Assembly (NCBI RefSeq): GCF_030450055.1
Contig: NZ_CP118480.1
Location: 248,001 to 312,000 of the forward strand
From: Gallaecimonas kandeliae
GTDB taxonomy: Bacteria > Pseudomonadota > Gammaproteobacteria > Enterobacterales > Gallaecimonadaceae
Length of the DNA: 64,000 nucleotides
Direction of reading: 5' to 3'
Part shown: positions 53,101-59,989 of the stretch, piece after piece
Layout of the letters: the number at the start of each line of letters is the position of its first letter
How positions within the stretch are numbered: position 1 is the first letter of the stretch
Translations under genes and position numbers: made by a program
Notes under the pieces: model-generated
Database searches by the model: none
What the model was told of the DNA's origin: nothing
Seen by the model: the letters and a program-made list of their open reading frames with translations, nothing else

Positions 53101-53962
53101 CCGCACCTTGCATGTGGCGGATCTGGACGGCGACGGCCACAGCGAGGCCGTGGCCAGTTATGGCCTCGACCAAGACGGCAAGGGCGGTGGCGTGACCATC
53201 ATGGCCCCCGATGCCGGCGGCGACTTCCAGGAGATGGCCCATGTCGGTGAAGCCGGGGTCGGCGACATACTGGTGGCCGACTATGACGGCGACGGCGACT
53301 TGGACCTGCTGGTGCAGCACGACAACGGCAGCTGGCAGCTGCTGGCCAACCAGGGCGGCGCCAGCAACTTCAAAGCCCAGCCCCAGAGCCTCTTCCACCC
53401 TGACAGCCTGGGTCTGGTGGCGGATCTGAACGGCGACGGCATGGCCGACATACTGCTGGCCAACGCCGACGATGGCACTGTCGCCATCTACGACGGTAAG
53501 GCGACCCTGGCGCTGGGGCCCCAGGCGGACCTGGGCTTGAGCGCCAGCCTGGCCAGTACCGAGACTCCCTACCAGAGCCGCTACCAGCTGAAGGTCCATA
53601 ACCAGGGGCCGGACCTTGCCGATGCTGTGACCCTGACCTTGATGCTGCCGGCAGGCAGCGAGGTGCAGGGCCTGCCGGCAGGCTGCGTGCAGCAGAGCGC
53701 CTTCTGGCAGTGTCCCCTGGGCAGCCTGGAAAGTGGCGCCGACAGCAGCCTGACCTTGACCCTGACCGGCACCGCCGCCATGGAAAAGGCAGCGCTCTAT
53801 GCCCGGGTCGACGGCTCCGCCGCCGACAACAACCCGGACAACAACAGCGTCAACAACCAGTTCGGCGAGGCCTGGGTCCACTACCATGTGGAGCACCACG
53901 GCGGTGCCCTGGGCTGGCCCTGGCTGCTGCTGGTCCTGCTGGGCTGGCGGCGTCGCCGCTGA
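44165..53962 (+). CDS. Giant (3265 aa) DUF4347/Ig-cadherin/FG-GAP surface protein with GlyGly-CTERM tail
   Basis: A large exported protein. After an 18-residue signal peptide comes a DUF4347-type domain (about 20-160) with His 66 in SLVSHGRPGALLLG and Cys 109 in LELWGCDLAKGQ. Next is a beta-rich region (about 176-330), filamin/Big-like modules, and seven tandem 110-112-residue Ig-like repeats (about 721-1499). These are followed by further bacterial Ig modules, five cadherin-like modules with SFSYQVQD signatures (near nt 49890-51300), two putative-Ig (He_PIG) modules, four FG-GAP calcium-type repeats (DLNHDGYKDLLIGG, DYDGDGDLDLLVQHD) and a CARDB/DUF11-like domain. The C-terminus VEHHGGALGWPWLLLVLLGW and RRRR fits GlyGly-CTERM. 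It is probably a T2SS-exported, surface-anchored adhesin; the low number of Cys fits that. Confidence 0.88.
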   Translation: MSRAWLWLGLLVAFAGSAKELVLVDAELAPQLKAEPGAEVRAIRSLGQLPGALAGGQWDRVSLVSHGRPGALLLGGQRLDQAFLAQHPGFLDAWRNQLTAGAQLELWGCDLAKGQGHNLVDSLSAALGRPVLASIDATGPASLGGNLRLEYGQGRVPDSAPLALLHQLLLSSSDSQDFESFAASSSSPNYPGNSHDFGAFTISSNAASTPGLWVLASSNTNSGTKELYVTGYNGDVTTVTVKSTDGSEFKLNSLYIDVGLGGLAQKLTITAYRNGASQGSTNVDYSSTQFGTSSFSGISAFDNIDEIRITSNDGQPVDISIDNINVSAPVLPYNSDGNLTAGGGSEPGSIATNAGATAALDFTLSDGGTSDGVAMTVSQVQVHVSGTSTATERGNAVWTLTGPDISGSVTGSYSGGVVTFSGLSISVADGGSETYTVNADLGHSGMTEGHTFILSLDGDTDLTIGGSGTQMGTTTAVTNGSGFATSVTATKLAFTTQPAGSVSGSALITQPVVTAQDAFGNTDTGFTSNVSLSEASAGALSGTTTVAASSGVVTFSNLVYTASADQEAFTLTAAATGLTDGTASPVTSDVVATKLIFTTQPAPTSISSGSATSFSTVPVVKAVDANNTLDTGYSTDLVLSVTNTSGGLPAGTVNSLSGTGDTDGNGITVTLTPSSGSATFSGLQLQYTNSASTDSIALHAASGGLSTANSTTIISAAVPVVTDGNISISGATGTGGAYIIGDTVTATWNNTAGGDNNSGITGVTVDFSQFGGGSSVTASNSAGTWTATYTINAGSIDATNRNVSVSATNANGTKTTADTTNATVDSIAPTVTDANVSISGASGTGGAYVIGDTVTATWNNTGSGDNNSDTIAGVTVNFSAFGGGSSVAASNSAGTWTATYTITAGAIDAINRNVSVTATDNAGNTQTTVDSSNATVDNVAPTVTDAHISISGASGTGGAYKIGDTVTATWDNTGTGDNNSDTIAGVTVNFSAFGGGSSVAASNSGGTWTATYTLTAGSVDATNRNISVSATDNAGNTKTTTDTTNATVDSQAPTVTDANITISGASGTGGAFKVGDTVTATWNNTGAGDNNSDTITGVTVDFSQFGGGSSVAASNSSGTWTATYTLVAGSIEGSNLNISVTATDDAGNVTATSDTSNATVDNQAPTVTDANMAISGASGTGGAYVIGDTVTATWNNTVGGDNNGDIAGVTVNFSAFGGGSSVAASNSAGTWTATYTITAGAIDAINRNVSVTATDNAGNTQTTVDSSNATVDNVAPTVTDAHISISGASGTGGAYKIGDTVTATWDNTGTGDNNSDTIAGVTVNFSAFGGGSSVAASNSGGTWTATYTLTAGSVDATNRNISVSATDNAGNTQTTSDTSNATVDSQAPTVTDANITISGASGTGGAFKVGDTVTATWNNTGAGDNNGDIAGVTVNFSAFGGGSAVTASNSAGTWTATYTLVAGSIEGSNLNISVTATDDAGNASTTSDSSNATVDTVAPAAPSTPVLDAGSDGGTLGDGITNDNTPTLTGTGEASAQVLIFDGASQVGSASVDGSGNWSLATSTLADGSHSLTAKQQDGAGNLSSASGALALTIDATAPAGYGLVVDQSPVNAANQGATSVTLSGAEVGTSYSLTVSSSGGGSPVVATGSISAANQQLTGIDVSGLPDGTLSYSLVLTDTAGNAGTAASANVTKDTTAPSGYGASFDASYVNIANQASQSVTLSGEVGASYQLTISDGSGTVSRSGTLASASQSISSLDLSGLADGSLSLSLVLTDSAGNAGTAATANITKDTVAPTLQSTSPSSGATKVALNTGISLQFSEAIQAGTSGSNHLTLTASDSTAVFDSAADGSAVALAGDTASLTLSQDLVPTLVHQLAVGSDAFTDLAGNPYAGGNVLSFTAQSAAPSANADSYSLTEDQPAQLSVLDNDTLVRGSFNKASLTIVTQPQHGSLSLNTGTGVLTYNPAADYNGADSFSYQVQDSYGDLSSLGTVTLTLAAVNDAPRAQDDTASLQAGATLDLDVLANDVDVDSGDSLNVNSLALVTSPAHGTATVQAGKIHYQAASDYVGTVTLSYQVADTSNGALSNEASVTLSVQNADAPVANADSGTLDEDSSLSLDVLANDSGAGLDASTLQVVVPPAHGQVTLAAGKLNYVPVADYNGADSFSYLVQDGTGQGSNAAAVSLTINPVNDAPVANADTAVLTGSQPIDINVKGNDGDVDNANSTLTVEILTQPAQGSAAVNGDLVRYTPSGSLSGDVSFTYRLKDPSGAVSAAATVTITNMVPNEAPLAVDDSAQTDENQPLAIDVLANDSDHDGSLDVNSLAVTSQPAHGSVVLESGKLKYSPATDFHGSDSFAYQVADNQGALSNEAQVSVRVLQTDQAPVISGSPASSVQQDASYSFVPSASDADNDPLSFSIQNKPAWASFDTSTGTLSGQPGNADVGLFENIVISVSDGILSSSLPAFSIEVVNVNDAPVAVDDSYGLDEGGLLVESAAQGVLANDSDPDQDPLAVQLLVGPLHAQSFSLNADGSFSYQHDGSETQADSFSYSVSDGQGGSATAVVSLAITPVDDAPVFTSTPPSSLVAGSSLNYKVQTVDPDSAVSLTLVQAPDWLTLNDDMLSGTAPLDASGSVTVELLASDGLKQATQRFDLQLAAPQQSLVALTANWQGLPAKVGKPLSLVLSAQHQGGPALSGATLELSLQGATMETIPGCSQQNGVQQCSVNLAAGAQQQFSLPVSTQNQGDQTVAARLLDSQGQVLAELTTDVTVTPDSLSQGDRAAVIAKATALTLLHDGGQPLLVVGTSSGEGVTLYNFTTTSLSALATLDNLGDTRALAALDWNQDGLEDLVVVNDEGDASGLYLNQGNLHFSALQSLPYGRKVRVADLNHDGYKDLLIGGQGLYFYPGSSGGSAATLQVVQAPFVTSEFELWPDGRILVTDGQQLRLIDLKTVADQSIASVGAKVGIMATAASTDSSLASIRTLHVADLDGDGHSEAVASYGLDQDGKGGGVTIMAPDAGGDFQEMAHVGEAGVGDILVADYDGDGDLDLLVQHDNGSWQLLANQGGASNFKAQPQSLFHPDSLGLVADLNGDGMADILLANADDGTVAIYDGKATLALGPQADLGLSASLASTETPYQSRYQLKVHNQGPDLADAVTLTLMLPAGSEVQGLPAGCVQQSAFWQCPLGSLESGADSSLTLTLTGTAAMEKAALYARVDGSAADNNPDNNSVNNQFGEAWVHYHVEHHGGALGWPWLLLVLLGWRRRR
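46325..48661 (+). repeat. Seven tandem Ig-like repeat units inside the giant gene
   Basis: Units begin GTCACC (or GTTACC) near 46325, 46655, 46991, 47327, 47663, 47996 and 48332, with spacings of 330-336 bases (110-112 codons). Units 2-4 are almost copied as units 5-7 at a distance of about 1005 bases, indicating a three-unit block duplication. Confidence 0.88.
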
Positions 53963-53963
53963 C

Positions 53964-53990
53964 AAAAAAGGCGCCCTAGGGCGCCTTTTT
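53964..53990. terminator. Bidirectional terminator between the giant gene and nhaP2
   Basis: Arms AAAAAAGGCGCCC and GGGCGCCTTTTT around TA. Confidence 0.9.
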
Positions 53991-54002
53991 CTTTGGGGCA
54001 AC

Positions 54003-55730
54003 TTAGCCGGTGGCTTCTGCTGCCTCCAGGGCCAGGCCGACCTTCTGGATCTGGCCGGCTTCTTCCGCCACCACTGTCCAGCGCAGACCCTGCCAGTCCA
54101 GCTGGTCTCCCTCTACCGCCTGGCCCCCCAAGGCCTGGGCCAGGAACTGGGCCAGGGTCAGGCCCTGGTGCTCGGGCTCCAGGGCCAGGCCGTAAAGGGG
54201 CGCTATGTCGGCCAGGGGAGCCAGGCCGTCCAGCACGAAGTCGCCGAAGAAACGGTTGTCCAATGCCTGCATGGGCGGCTCGCTGAACAGTTGGCTGAGG
54301 GCATCGAGGTGGCTTTCCTTGCCGACCACGCAGAGGATGTCGCCGGCTTCCAGCCGGGTGCTGCCTGAGGGGTGCAGCAGGCTCTTGCCACGAAAGAGGG
54401 CGGCGATGCGGGTATCTTCTGGCATCCGCAGCTCCTTCAGGGGGGCGCCGATAAACCATTTCTCGGCGCCCAGATGGTAGACGAAGAGTTCCCACTGGCT
54501 GGTGGGGTAGATCTCAAGGCCGGCCCTGGACAGGGGCGCCGGCTTGGCCGGCACCTCCACCTTGGCCAAGCGGGTGGCCAAGGGCAATGTGCTGCCCTGC
54601 AAAAGCAACGACACCAGCACCACGAAGAAGGCCAGGTTGAAGAACAGCTGGGCGTGTTCGAGGCCGGCCATCATCGGGAAGACGGCGAGGATGATGGGCA
54701 CGGCGCCGCGCAGCCCCACCCAGGACATGAACCAGCGCTCCCTGGCCTTGAAGCCGCGGAAGAAGCCCAGGCTGGCCCAGACCGCCACCGGCCTTGCCAC
54801 CAGTATCATCCACAGCGCCAGGGCCAGGCCCGGCAGGGCTATGGGCAGCAGCTGCGAGGGGGTGACCAGCAGCCCCAGCACCAGGAACATGCCGATCTGG
54901 GCCAGCCAGGCCAGGGCGTCCAGCACGTTGAGGATGCCGGTGCGGCTGCGCAGTGGCCTGTTGCCGAGGAAGAGGCCGCAGAGATAGATGGCGAGGATGC
55001 CGCTGCCCCCCAGGGCGTTGGTCAGGGCGAACAGCAGCAGGCCGCCACTCACCACCAGTATGGGGTAGAGGCCGCCGGCCAGTTGGCTGCGGTTCACCAG
55101 TTGCCACAGGCCCCAGCCCCCGGCCAGCCCCAACACTATGCCGAGGCCGAACTGGCGCACCAGGCTCAGCAGCAGGCCGGCGTCGACCTCTTGCCGGCCG
55201 GCGATCAGGGCGATCAAGGTCAGGGTCAGGAACACCGCCATGGGGTCGTTGCTGCCGGACTCTATCTCCAGGCTGGCCCCCACCCGCTGGTTTAGGCTGC
55301 GCCCCCCCAGCAGGCTGAACACGGCGGCGGCGTCGGTGGAGCCCACTATGGCCCCTACCAGCAGGCCCTCCATCCAGTTGAAGTCGAAGAGGTAGGCGGC
55401 GGCGAGCCCGGTCAGGGCCGTGGTGACGGCCACCCCCAGGGTGGCCAGGGACAGCGCCGGCCAGAGCGCCACCCTGAAGGTGGCCACCTTGGTGCGCAGG
55501 CCGCCGTCCAGCAAGATCACCGCCAGGGCCAGGTTGCTGACCAGATAGGCGGCCGGGTAGTTGTCGAAGAGGATACCGCCGGGGCCGTCTTCCCCGGCCA
55601 ACATGCCCACGGCCAGGAAGATCACCAGTATGGGGATGCCGAGGCGGGACGAAAGGGAGCTGACCAGGACGCTGGCGCCCACCAGCAGGGCGCCGATGAT
55701 GTAGAGACTGTTGATGCTGATGGCGTCCAA
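54003..55730 (-). CDS. nhaP2: K+/H+ (cation/proton) antiporter NhaP2-like
   Basis: A 575-residue CPA1 antiporter that exports potassium or sodium against protons. Twelve helices (about 5-385) contain the CPA1 features [18 protein letters not shown] and [12 protein letters not shown]. They are followed by a cytoplasmic TrkA-C domain ([19 protein letters not shown]) and a CorC-like end. I use TTG 55730 (codon for [11 protein letters not shown]), which has AAGGAG five bases upstream and matches NhaP2 N-termini; the ORF start at ATG 55769 would add 13 residues. It lies downstream of, and in the same direction as, the L,D-transpeptidase gene. Confidence 0.88.
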   Translation of the reverse strand: MDAISINSLYIIGALLVGASVLVSSLSSRLGIPILVIFLAVGMLAGEDGPGGILFDNYPAAYLVSNLALAVILLDGGLRTKVATFRVALWPALSLATLGVAVTTALTGLAAAYLFDFNWMEGLLVGAIVGSTDAAAVFSLLGGRSLNQRVGASLEIESGSNDPMAVFLTLTLIALIAGRQEVDAGLLLSLVRQFGLGIVLGLAGGWGLWQLVNRSQLAGGLYPILVVSGGLLLFALTNALGGSGILAIYLCGLFLGNRPLRSRTGILNVLDALAWLAQIGMFLVLGLLVTPSQLLPIALPGLALALWMILVARPVAVWASLGFFRGFKARERWFMSWVGLRGAVPIILAVFPMMAGLEHAQLFFNLAFFVVLVSLLLQGSTLPLATRLAKVEVPAKPAPLSRAGLEIYPTSQWELFVYHLGAEKWFIGAPLKELRMPEDTRIAALFRGKSLLHPSGSTRLEAGDILCVVGKESHLDALSQLFSEPPMQALDNRFFGDFVLDGLAPLADIAPLYGLALEPEHQGLTLAQFLAQALGGQAVEGDQLDWQGLRWTVVAEEAGQIQKVGLALEAAEATG

Positions 55731-55797
55731 GGGCTCTCCTTGCGGCTGGGCGGGGGCTGCTTCTACCATAGCCCGGCTGAATGCCCCCTGGCCAGGC

Positions 55798-56517
55798 TCA
55801 GCCCGGCGGCAGCCCCCATTCCCTGGCGAGCCTGGGGTATTGCGCTTTGGGAACCACCACCAGCAGCGGCATCTTGGCCGGATCCAGCCAGCGCAGCAGC
55901 GCCGCCAAGGGCCCTGGCGCCATGGCGGTGCAGCCCGAGGTGGTCACCTTGGGGCCACCCCAGCGGTGCAGGAAGATGCAGCTGCCGGCGCCGGGGATAT
56001 TGGCGGGGTTGTGCAGCACCTGCAGCGCCAGCTGATAGCGCAGGTCCCCCGGTGTTCTGAGGTCGAGGCGCAGCGGCTCGCTGGAACCGGCCACGGCCTG
56101 CGGGCCCAGCTCGGCGGCGTCCACCAGCTGGTTGTAATAGGGGGAGGCCGGTACGTCCATGCAGTAGCTGCTGGCGGTAGTGGCGAGGTAGGGCAGGGCG
56201 CTGTCCAGCGTCTTGCCGTAACCGAAGGCGCTGCCCAGGGCGAAGACGCCGGCCGGGGTCTTGCCGTCCCCTTCCACCTTGGCGGGGGCCAGGGCATGGG
56301 TGGGGTAGAGGCCCAGGCCCCAGGCCATGCCGCTGCGCCCCAGCACCACAGCGGTACTGACGGGCCCAGGCCGCCACTGGCCGCCGACCTTCTCGAAGCT
56401 TTGCAGCAAGCCCTGGGTCGCTTGCCAGCCGGGGCTGGTCACCAGCACCAGCTGGCGGTGCTCTTGGGCAAAGGCAGGCCAGGCCAGCAGCAGGGCGAGG
56501 ATCAGTATTCTGGGCAT
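55798..56517 (-). CDS. L,D-transpeptidase catalytic-domain protein (COG3786-like)
   Basis: A 239-residue exported protein with a signal peptide ([17 protein letters not shown]). The catalytic region reads [20 protein letters not shown], which fits the YkuD-fold arrangement H...S/TxGCxAM, with the active Cys in SGCTA. It probably modifies peptidoglycan 3-3 cross-links or lipoprotein attachment in the periplasm. Start ATG 56517 has AAGGAG six bases upstream. A longer open frame upstream to 57075 crosses the divergent NhaC gene and is rejected. Followed by nhaP2 after 67 bases. Confidence 0.82.
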   Translation of the reverse strand: MPRILILALLLAWPAFAQEHRQLVLVTSPGWQATQGLLQSFEKVGGQWRPGPVSTAVVLGRSGMAWGLGLYPTHALAPAKVEGDGKTPAGVFALGSAFGYGKTLDSALPYLATTASSYCMDVPASPYYNQLVDAAELGPQAVAGSSEPLRLDLRTPGDLRYQLALQVLHNPANIPGAGSCIFLHRWGGPKVTTSGCTAMAPGPLAALLRWLDPAKMPLLVVVPKAQYPRLAREWGLPPG

Positions 56518-56650
56518 GCGTGGCTCCTTGGCGCTTGTCCCTGGGCGTCTTGGTCCCGGCCCTGGGCCGGCCCACCGTAATTTGTTTCCAGTGCCTGGGC
56601 TTTTTGTTAACAATGGGCGCAGACCAGCCATAACCATAGCGAGAATAAGA

Positions 56651-58024
56651 GTGCACTGGTATGCCGTTTTGCCGCCCCTGGTGGCCATCCTTTTCGTGTT
56701 GTGGAAAAAGGACGTTATCGCCGCCCTGGTGCTGGCCATAGTGGCCTCGGAAGGGTTGCAGCTCTTCGCCCAAGGGCACTTCAGTCTCTGGAGCACAGGC
56801 GCCGGGGCTGCCGACCGGGTGGTGGCCGTATTCAACTCAGGCGGCAACGCCCAGCTGCTGATGTTCAGCATCCTCATCGGTGCCTTCCTGGCCCTGGTAC
56901 GGGAATCAGGCGGCGTGGCCGCCACAGTGCAGTGGCTGGTGGGCAAGGGCCTGGCCAAGACGGCCAGGCGCGCCCGCCTCATCACCATGCTGACCGGGGT
57001 GGCGGTGTTCGTCGAATCCAACCTCTCGGTGCTGACGGCCGGCATACTGGCCAGGGGCCTGTTCGACAAGTTCAAGATGAGCCGGGCCCAGCTGGCCTAC
57101 CTGCTGGATTCCACCTCGGCCCCCATCTGCATCCTGATCCTGCTCAACGCCTGGGGCGCCTACATCCTCGGCCTGCTCTCCGACTACCAACTGCCCGGAG
57201 GCGCCGTCAAGGTGCTCTGGGGCACGGTGCCGCTCAATTTCTACGCCCTGGTCACTGTCGGCATCGCCTTCTACGTGGCCTGGACCGGCAAGGTGTTCGG
57301 CCCCATGAAGGCCAGCGAGCGGCGCCTGGAACAGGGCCTGGAGGGGCTGCGCACTGTGCCGGCCACCAAGGTGCGTTACATGCTGCTGCCCCTGGTCACC
57401 CTGGTGGGGGGCATGGCCACCTTCATGGTGCTGAGCGGCGGCGGCGACATCACCCAGGGCAACGGCTCCCAGTCCATGCTCTACGCCACCCTCTGCGGCA
57501 TGCTGGTGGCCTACACCCTGATGCTGTTCGAGCCTGGCTTCGACCACAAGCGGCTGGTGGGGCTTTGCTTCGAGGGCATGGGGGAACTGCTGCCCCTGGT
57601 GGCCATTGTGCTGCTGTCCATCGCCCTGGGCGCCAGCCTCAAGGTGCTGGGCACAGGCCATTACATCGCCGGCCTGGTGGGCAGCTACCTGCCGCTGCTG
57701 CTGGTGGCACCTGTGCTCTTCCTGACCGGCTCGGTGATCTCCTTCACCACAGGCACTTCCTGGGGCACCTTCGCCATCCTGATCCCGCTGGGGATGCCTC
57801 TGACCCAGAGCCTGGGCCTGCCACCACAACTGCTGCTGGCGGCCATCCTCGGTGGCGGCATCTTCGGCGACCACTGCTCCCCCATTTCCGACACCACTGC
57901 GGTCTCCTCTATCGCCTCAGGCTGCGACCTCTTGGAGCACGTGCGCACCCAGCTCCCCTACGCCCTGGTCGCGGGGGGCATCAGCCTGGTGCTCTATTTC
58001 GTGGCCGGGCTTTTTATGATTTAA
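56651..58024 (+). CDS. Na+/H+ antiporter NhaC-family protein
   Basis: A 457-residue polytopic membrane protein (about 11-12 helices), likely exchanging sodium for protons or a related organic anion. Characteristic stretches are VFVESNLSVLTAGILARGLF, DSTSAPICILILLNAWGAYI and GDHCSPISDTTAVSSIASGC. I choose GTG 56651 (VHWYAVLPPLVAILF); there is no good ribosome site, so the start is uncertain. It is divergent from the L,D-transpeptidase gene and 15 bases before a small membrane protein gene. Substrate is inferred. Confidence 0.8.
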   Translation: MHWYAVLPPLVAILFVLWKKDVIAALVLAIVASEGLQLFAQGHFSLWSTGAGAADRVVAVFNSGGNAQLLMFSILIGAFLALVRESGGVAATVQWLVGKGLAKTARRARLITMLTGVAVFVESNLSVLTAGILARGLFDKFKMSRAQLAYLLDSTSAPICILILLNAWGAYILGLLSDYQLPGGAVKVLWGTVPLNFYALVTVGIAFYVAWTGKVFGPMKASERRLEQGLEGLRTVPATKVRYMLLPLVTLVGGMATFMVLSGGGDITQGNGSQSMLYATLCGMLVAYTLMLFEPGFDHKRLVGLCFEGMGELLPLVAIVLLSIALGASLKVLGTGHYIAGLVGSYLPLLLVAPVLFLTGSVISFTTGTSWGTFAILIPLGMPLTQSLGLPPQLLLAAILGGGIFGDHCSPISDTTAVSSIASGCDLLEHVRTQLPYALVAGGISLVLYFVAGLFMI

Positions 58025-58039
58025 GGGAGGACAGGCGAG

Positions 58040-58291
58040 ATGAAGGACCTGCAAAGCCTGGATGAAAAACGGAGAAGCCTTTACTACCTGCTGCTGGTGA
58101 CGGCCGTGGCGCCCCTGACGCTGATGACCGTTATCAGGCCCCTCTACTTGATCCCCAGCATCCAACTGGGAGCCTTTGCAGCTATCACCTGGTTGCGGTG
58201 GCGCTGGCTCGACGGCAGCCCTTGGGTCCTTGTCACGGCCTTGGTGGCCTGGGTGGGCGCCTTGCTCACCTGCTGGGCCACCTGGCCCTGA
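58040..58291 (+). CDS. Small three-helix membrane protein
   Basis: An 83-residue hydrophobic protein with a basic N-terminus (DEKRRSLYYLL) and about three helices (LLLVTAVAPLTLMTVI, LGAFAAITWLRW, VLVTALVAWVGALLTCWA). The gap to the antiporter stop is 15 bases with AGGGAGG as ribosome site, so the two are probably co-transcribed. I do not recognise the family. Followed by a terminator. Confidence 0.72.
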   Translation: MKDLQSLDEKRRSLYYLLLVTAVAPLTLMTVIRPLYLIPSIQLGAFAAITWLRWRWLDGSPWVLVTALVAWVGALLTCWATWP

Positions 58292-58298
58292 GGAACAC

Positions 58299-58326
58299 AA
58301 AAAAGGCGGCCTGGTGCCGCCTTTTC
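58299..58326. terminator. Bidirectional terminator
   Basis: Arms AAAAAAGGCGGC and GCCGCCTTTT around CTGGT; between two convergent genes. Confidence 0.88.
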
Positions 58327-59265
58327 TTATCCCCGGAAGCGTTGTCGCCATTCCCTGGGGGCCAGCCCCACCGCCTTCCTGAACTGCTGCCGGAAGGTGA
58401 CGGCCGAGCCGAAGCCGGCCTGCTCCGCCACCTGCTCCATGGGCAGGGCAGTGCCCTCCAGCAGCTGCTGGGCCTGGTTGATGCGCCTCTCCAGCAGCCA
58501 GGCTCCCAGGGGCAGGCCCGTGATGGCCTGGAACTGGCGGGTGAAGTGGCGCCGGCTCATGGCGGCCTTGGAGGCCAGGCTGTCGATGCTGTGGGGCAGG
58601 GCCAGGTTGGCCAGCACCCAGTCCAGCAGTGCCACCAGCCGGTGCTCGCCGCGGTTCTCGGGCACCGGGCTCTGCAGGAACTGTTGCTGGCCGCCGTCCC
58701 TGTGGGGCGGCATCACCAGTCGCCTCGCCACCTGGTTGGCCACAGAGCTGCCGTGGCGCTGGCGCAGCAGGTGCAGGCAGCAGTCCATGGCGGCGGCGGT
58801 GCCGGCCGAGGTCATGACGTCGCCGTGGTCCAGGTAGAGCACGGCCGGGTCCAGCAACACCTGCGGGAAGCGGTTGCTGAAGTCGTCCGCGTAGGCCCAG
58901 TGGGTGGTGGCGTGCCTGCCGTCCAATAGGCCGGCCGCCGCCAGCGCATAGGCCCCCAGGCAAAGCCCCACCACCAGGGCGCCGCGGCCGTGAGCCGCCT
59001 TCAACGTTGCCACCAACGCCTCAGAGGGGGGTCTGTAGGGGCTGTGCCAGCTGGGGATGATGAGGATATCGGCCGATTCGCAGAGGTCGAGGCCCTGCTC
59101 CACCAGCAGCGCCGGCCCCGACTGCACTGCCAGGGTGCCGGGCTGCTCGGCGAAATGCCTGACCTGGTAGAGATCGGAGAGATCCTCCAGCACCACAGAG
59201 GGGATGGCCAGGTGGAAGAGGCTGATGCCGGGCAGGGCCAGCACCGCCACCAGGGGCTTGTCCAT
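58327..59265 (-). CDS. GlxA-family AraC-type transcriptional regulator
   Basis: A 312-residue regulator with an N-terminal DJ-1/PfpI-like domain (PLVAVLALPGISLFHLAIPS and ALVVGLCLGAYALAAAGLLD, where the nucleophile-elbow Cys lies) and a C-terminal AraC helix-turn-helix pair (MSRRHFTRQFQAITG, then EQAGFGSAVTFRQQFRKAVG). Start ATG 59265 follows AAAGGA. It is divergent from a cysteine hydrolase gene, a common pairing in which the GlxA-type regulator controls the hydrolase. The ligand is unknown. Confidence 0.87.
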   Translation of the reverse strand: MDKPLVAVLALPGISLFHLAIPSVVLEDLSDLYQVRHFAEQPGTLAVQSGPALLVEQGLDLCESADILIIPSWHSPYRPPSEALVATLKAAHGRGALVVGLCLGAYALAAAGLLDGRHATTHWAYADDFSNRFPQVLLDPAVLYLDHGDVMTSAGTAAAMDCCLHLLRQRHGSSVANQVARRLVMPPHRDGGQQQFLQSPVPENRGEHRLVALLDWVLANLALPHSIDSLASKAAMSRRHFTRQFQAITGLPLGAWLLERRINQAQQLLEGTALPMEQVAEQAGFGSAVTFRQQFRKAVGLAPREWRQRFRG

Positions 59266-59370
59266 AAGATTCCTTTGGCCCGATTTCATCGTTATCAGTT
59301 AATCAGGCCGCTGTCGCCCTGTCCAGGGGAGGCCGAGAATGGCGCCAACGACAACCCTGGAGATAAGAGC

Positions 59371-59883
59371 ATGACAGCTTCAGCTACCGCCCTGGTGATC
59401 ATCGACGTGCAGAACGACTACTTCGAAGGCGGCAACCTCCCCCTCTGGCAGGCGGAGGAAACCAAGGACAGGATCCTGGCCCTGGGGGCCCGGGTCCAGG
59501 CCGCCGGTGGCCTGGTGATACTGGTGCAGCACTTGGCCAAGGGGCCGGCTCCCTTCTTCAATCCCGGCACCCCTGGCGCCGAGATCCATACCGATGTCCT
59601 GGCCGCCTTCCCTGACGCCCCCCTGGTGGTCAAGCACCATGCTGACAGCTTCGAAGGCACAGAGCTCAAGGCGCTGCTGGCGGAGCTTGGCATCCGCAGG
59701 CTGCTGCTGAGCGGCATGATGACCCAGAACTGCCTGACCCACACGGCCCTGTCCAGGGCCGCTGATGCCTTCGCCATCCAACTGGTGGGGGATTGCTGCA
59801 CCACCCAGACCGAGCTGCTGCACAAGATTGCCCTCAGCGCTCTGTCCAACAGGGATATTTTGGTGAACTCAGGGGAGCTCTGA
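59371..59883 (+). CDS. Cysteine hydrolase (isochorismatase family)
   Basis: A 170-residue isochorismatase-fold hydrolase. The N-terminal Asp lies in ALVIIDVQNDYFEGGNLPLW, the Lys region in FPDAPLVVKHHADSFEGT and the catalytic Cys in LLLSGMMTQNCLTHTALS, matching the Asp-Lys-Cys triad of amidases such as nicotinamidase and related enzymes. ATG 59371 follows a TGGAGATAAG site. The expected substrate is a small amide or hydroxamate; nicotinamidase is possible. Divergent from the GlxA-family regulator. Confidence 0.86.
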   Translation: MTASATALVIIDVQNDYFEGGNLPLWQAEETKDRILALGARVQAAGGLVILVQHLAKGPAPFFNPGTPGAEIHTDVLAAFPDAPLVVKHHADSFEGTELKALLAELGIRRLLLSGMMTQNCLTHTALSRAADAFAIQLVGDCCTTQTELLHKIALSALSNRDILVNSGEL

Positions 59884-59885
59884 GC

Positions 59886-59915
59886 AAGACCCCGCCTTTG
59901 GGCGGGGTCTTTATT
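59886..59915 (+). terminator. Terminator after the cysteine hydrolase
   Basis: Arms AAGACCCCGCC and GGCGGGGTCTT around TTTG, then TATT. Confidence 0.88.
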
Positions 59916-59989
59916 GGTAATTCAAACCGATCTGTGCGATGGTTTCGGTCCATTAACCTGCTGATAACAAAAACAAGTCAAGGAAGATC

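Noticed and set aside
51404-54001. 865-residue open frame on the minus strand
   Set aside because: Antisense shadow of the C-terminal part of the giant gene, rich in Gln/His/Gly; no domain and no ribosome site.
55798-57075. Long N-terminal extension of the L,D-transpeptidase frame
   Set aside because: It would lie antisense to the NhaC-like gene; the ATG at 56517 gives a signal peptide and a good ribosome site.
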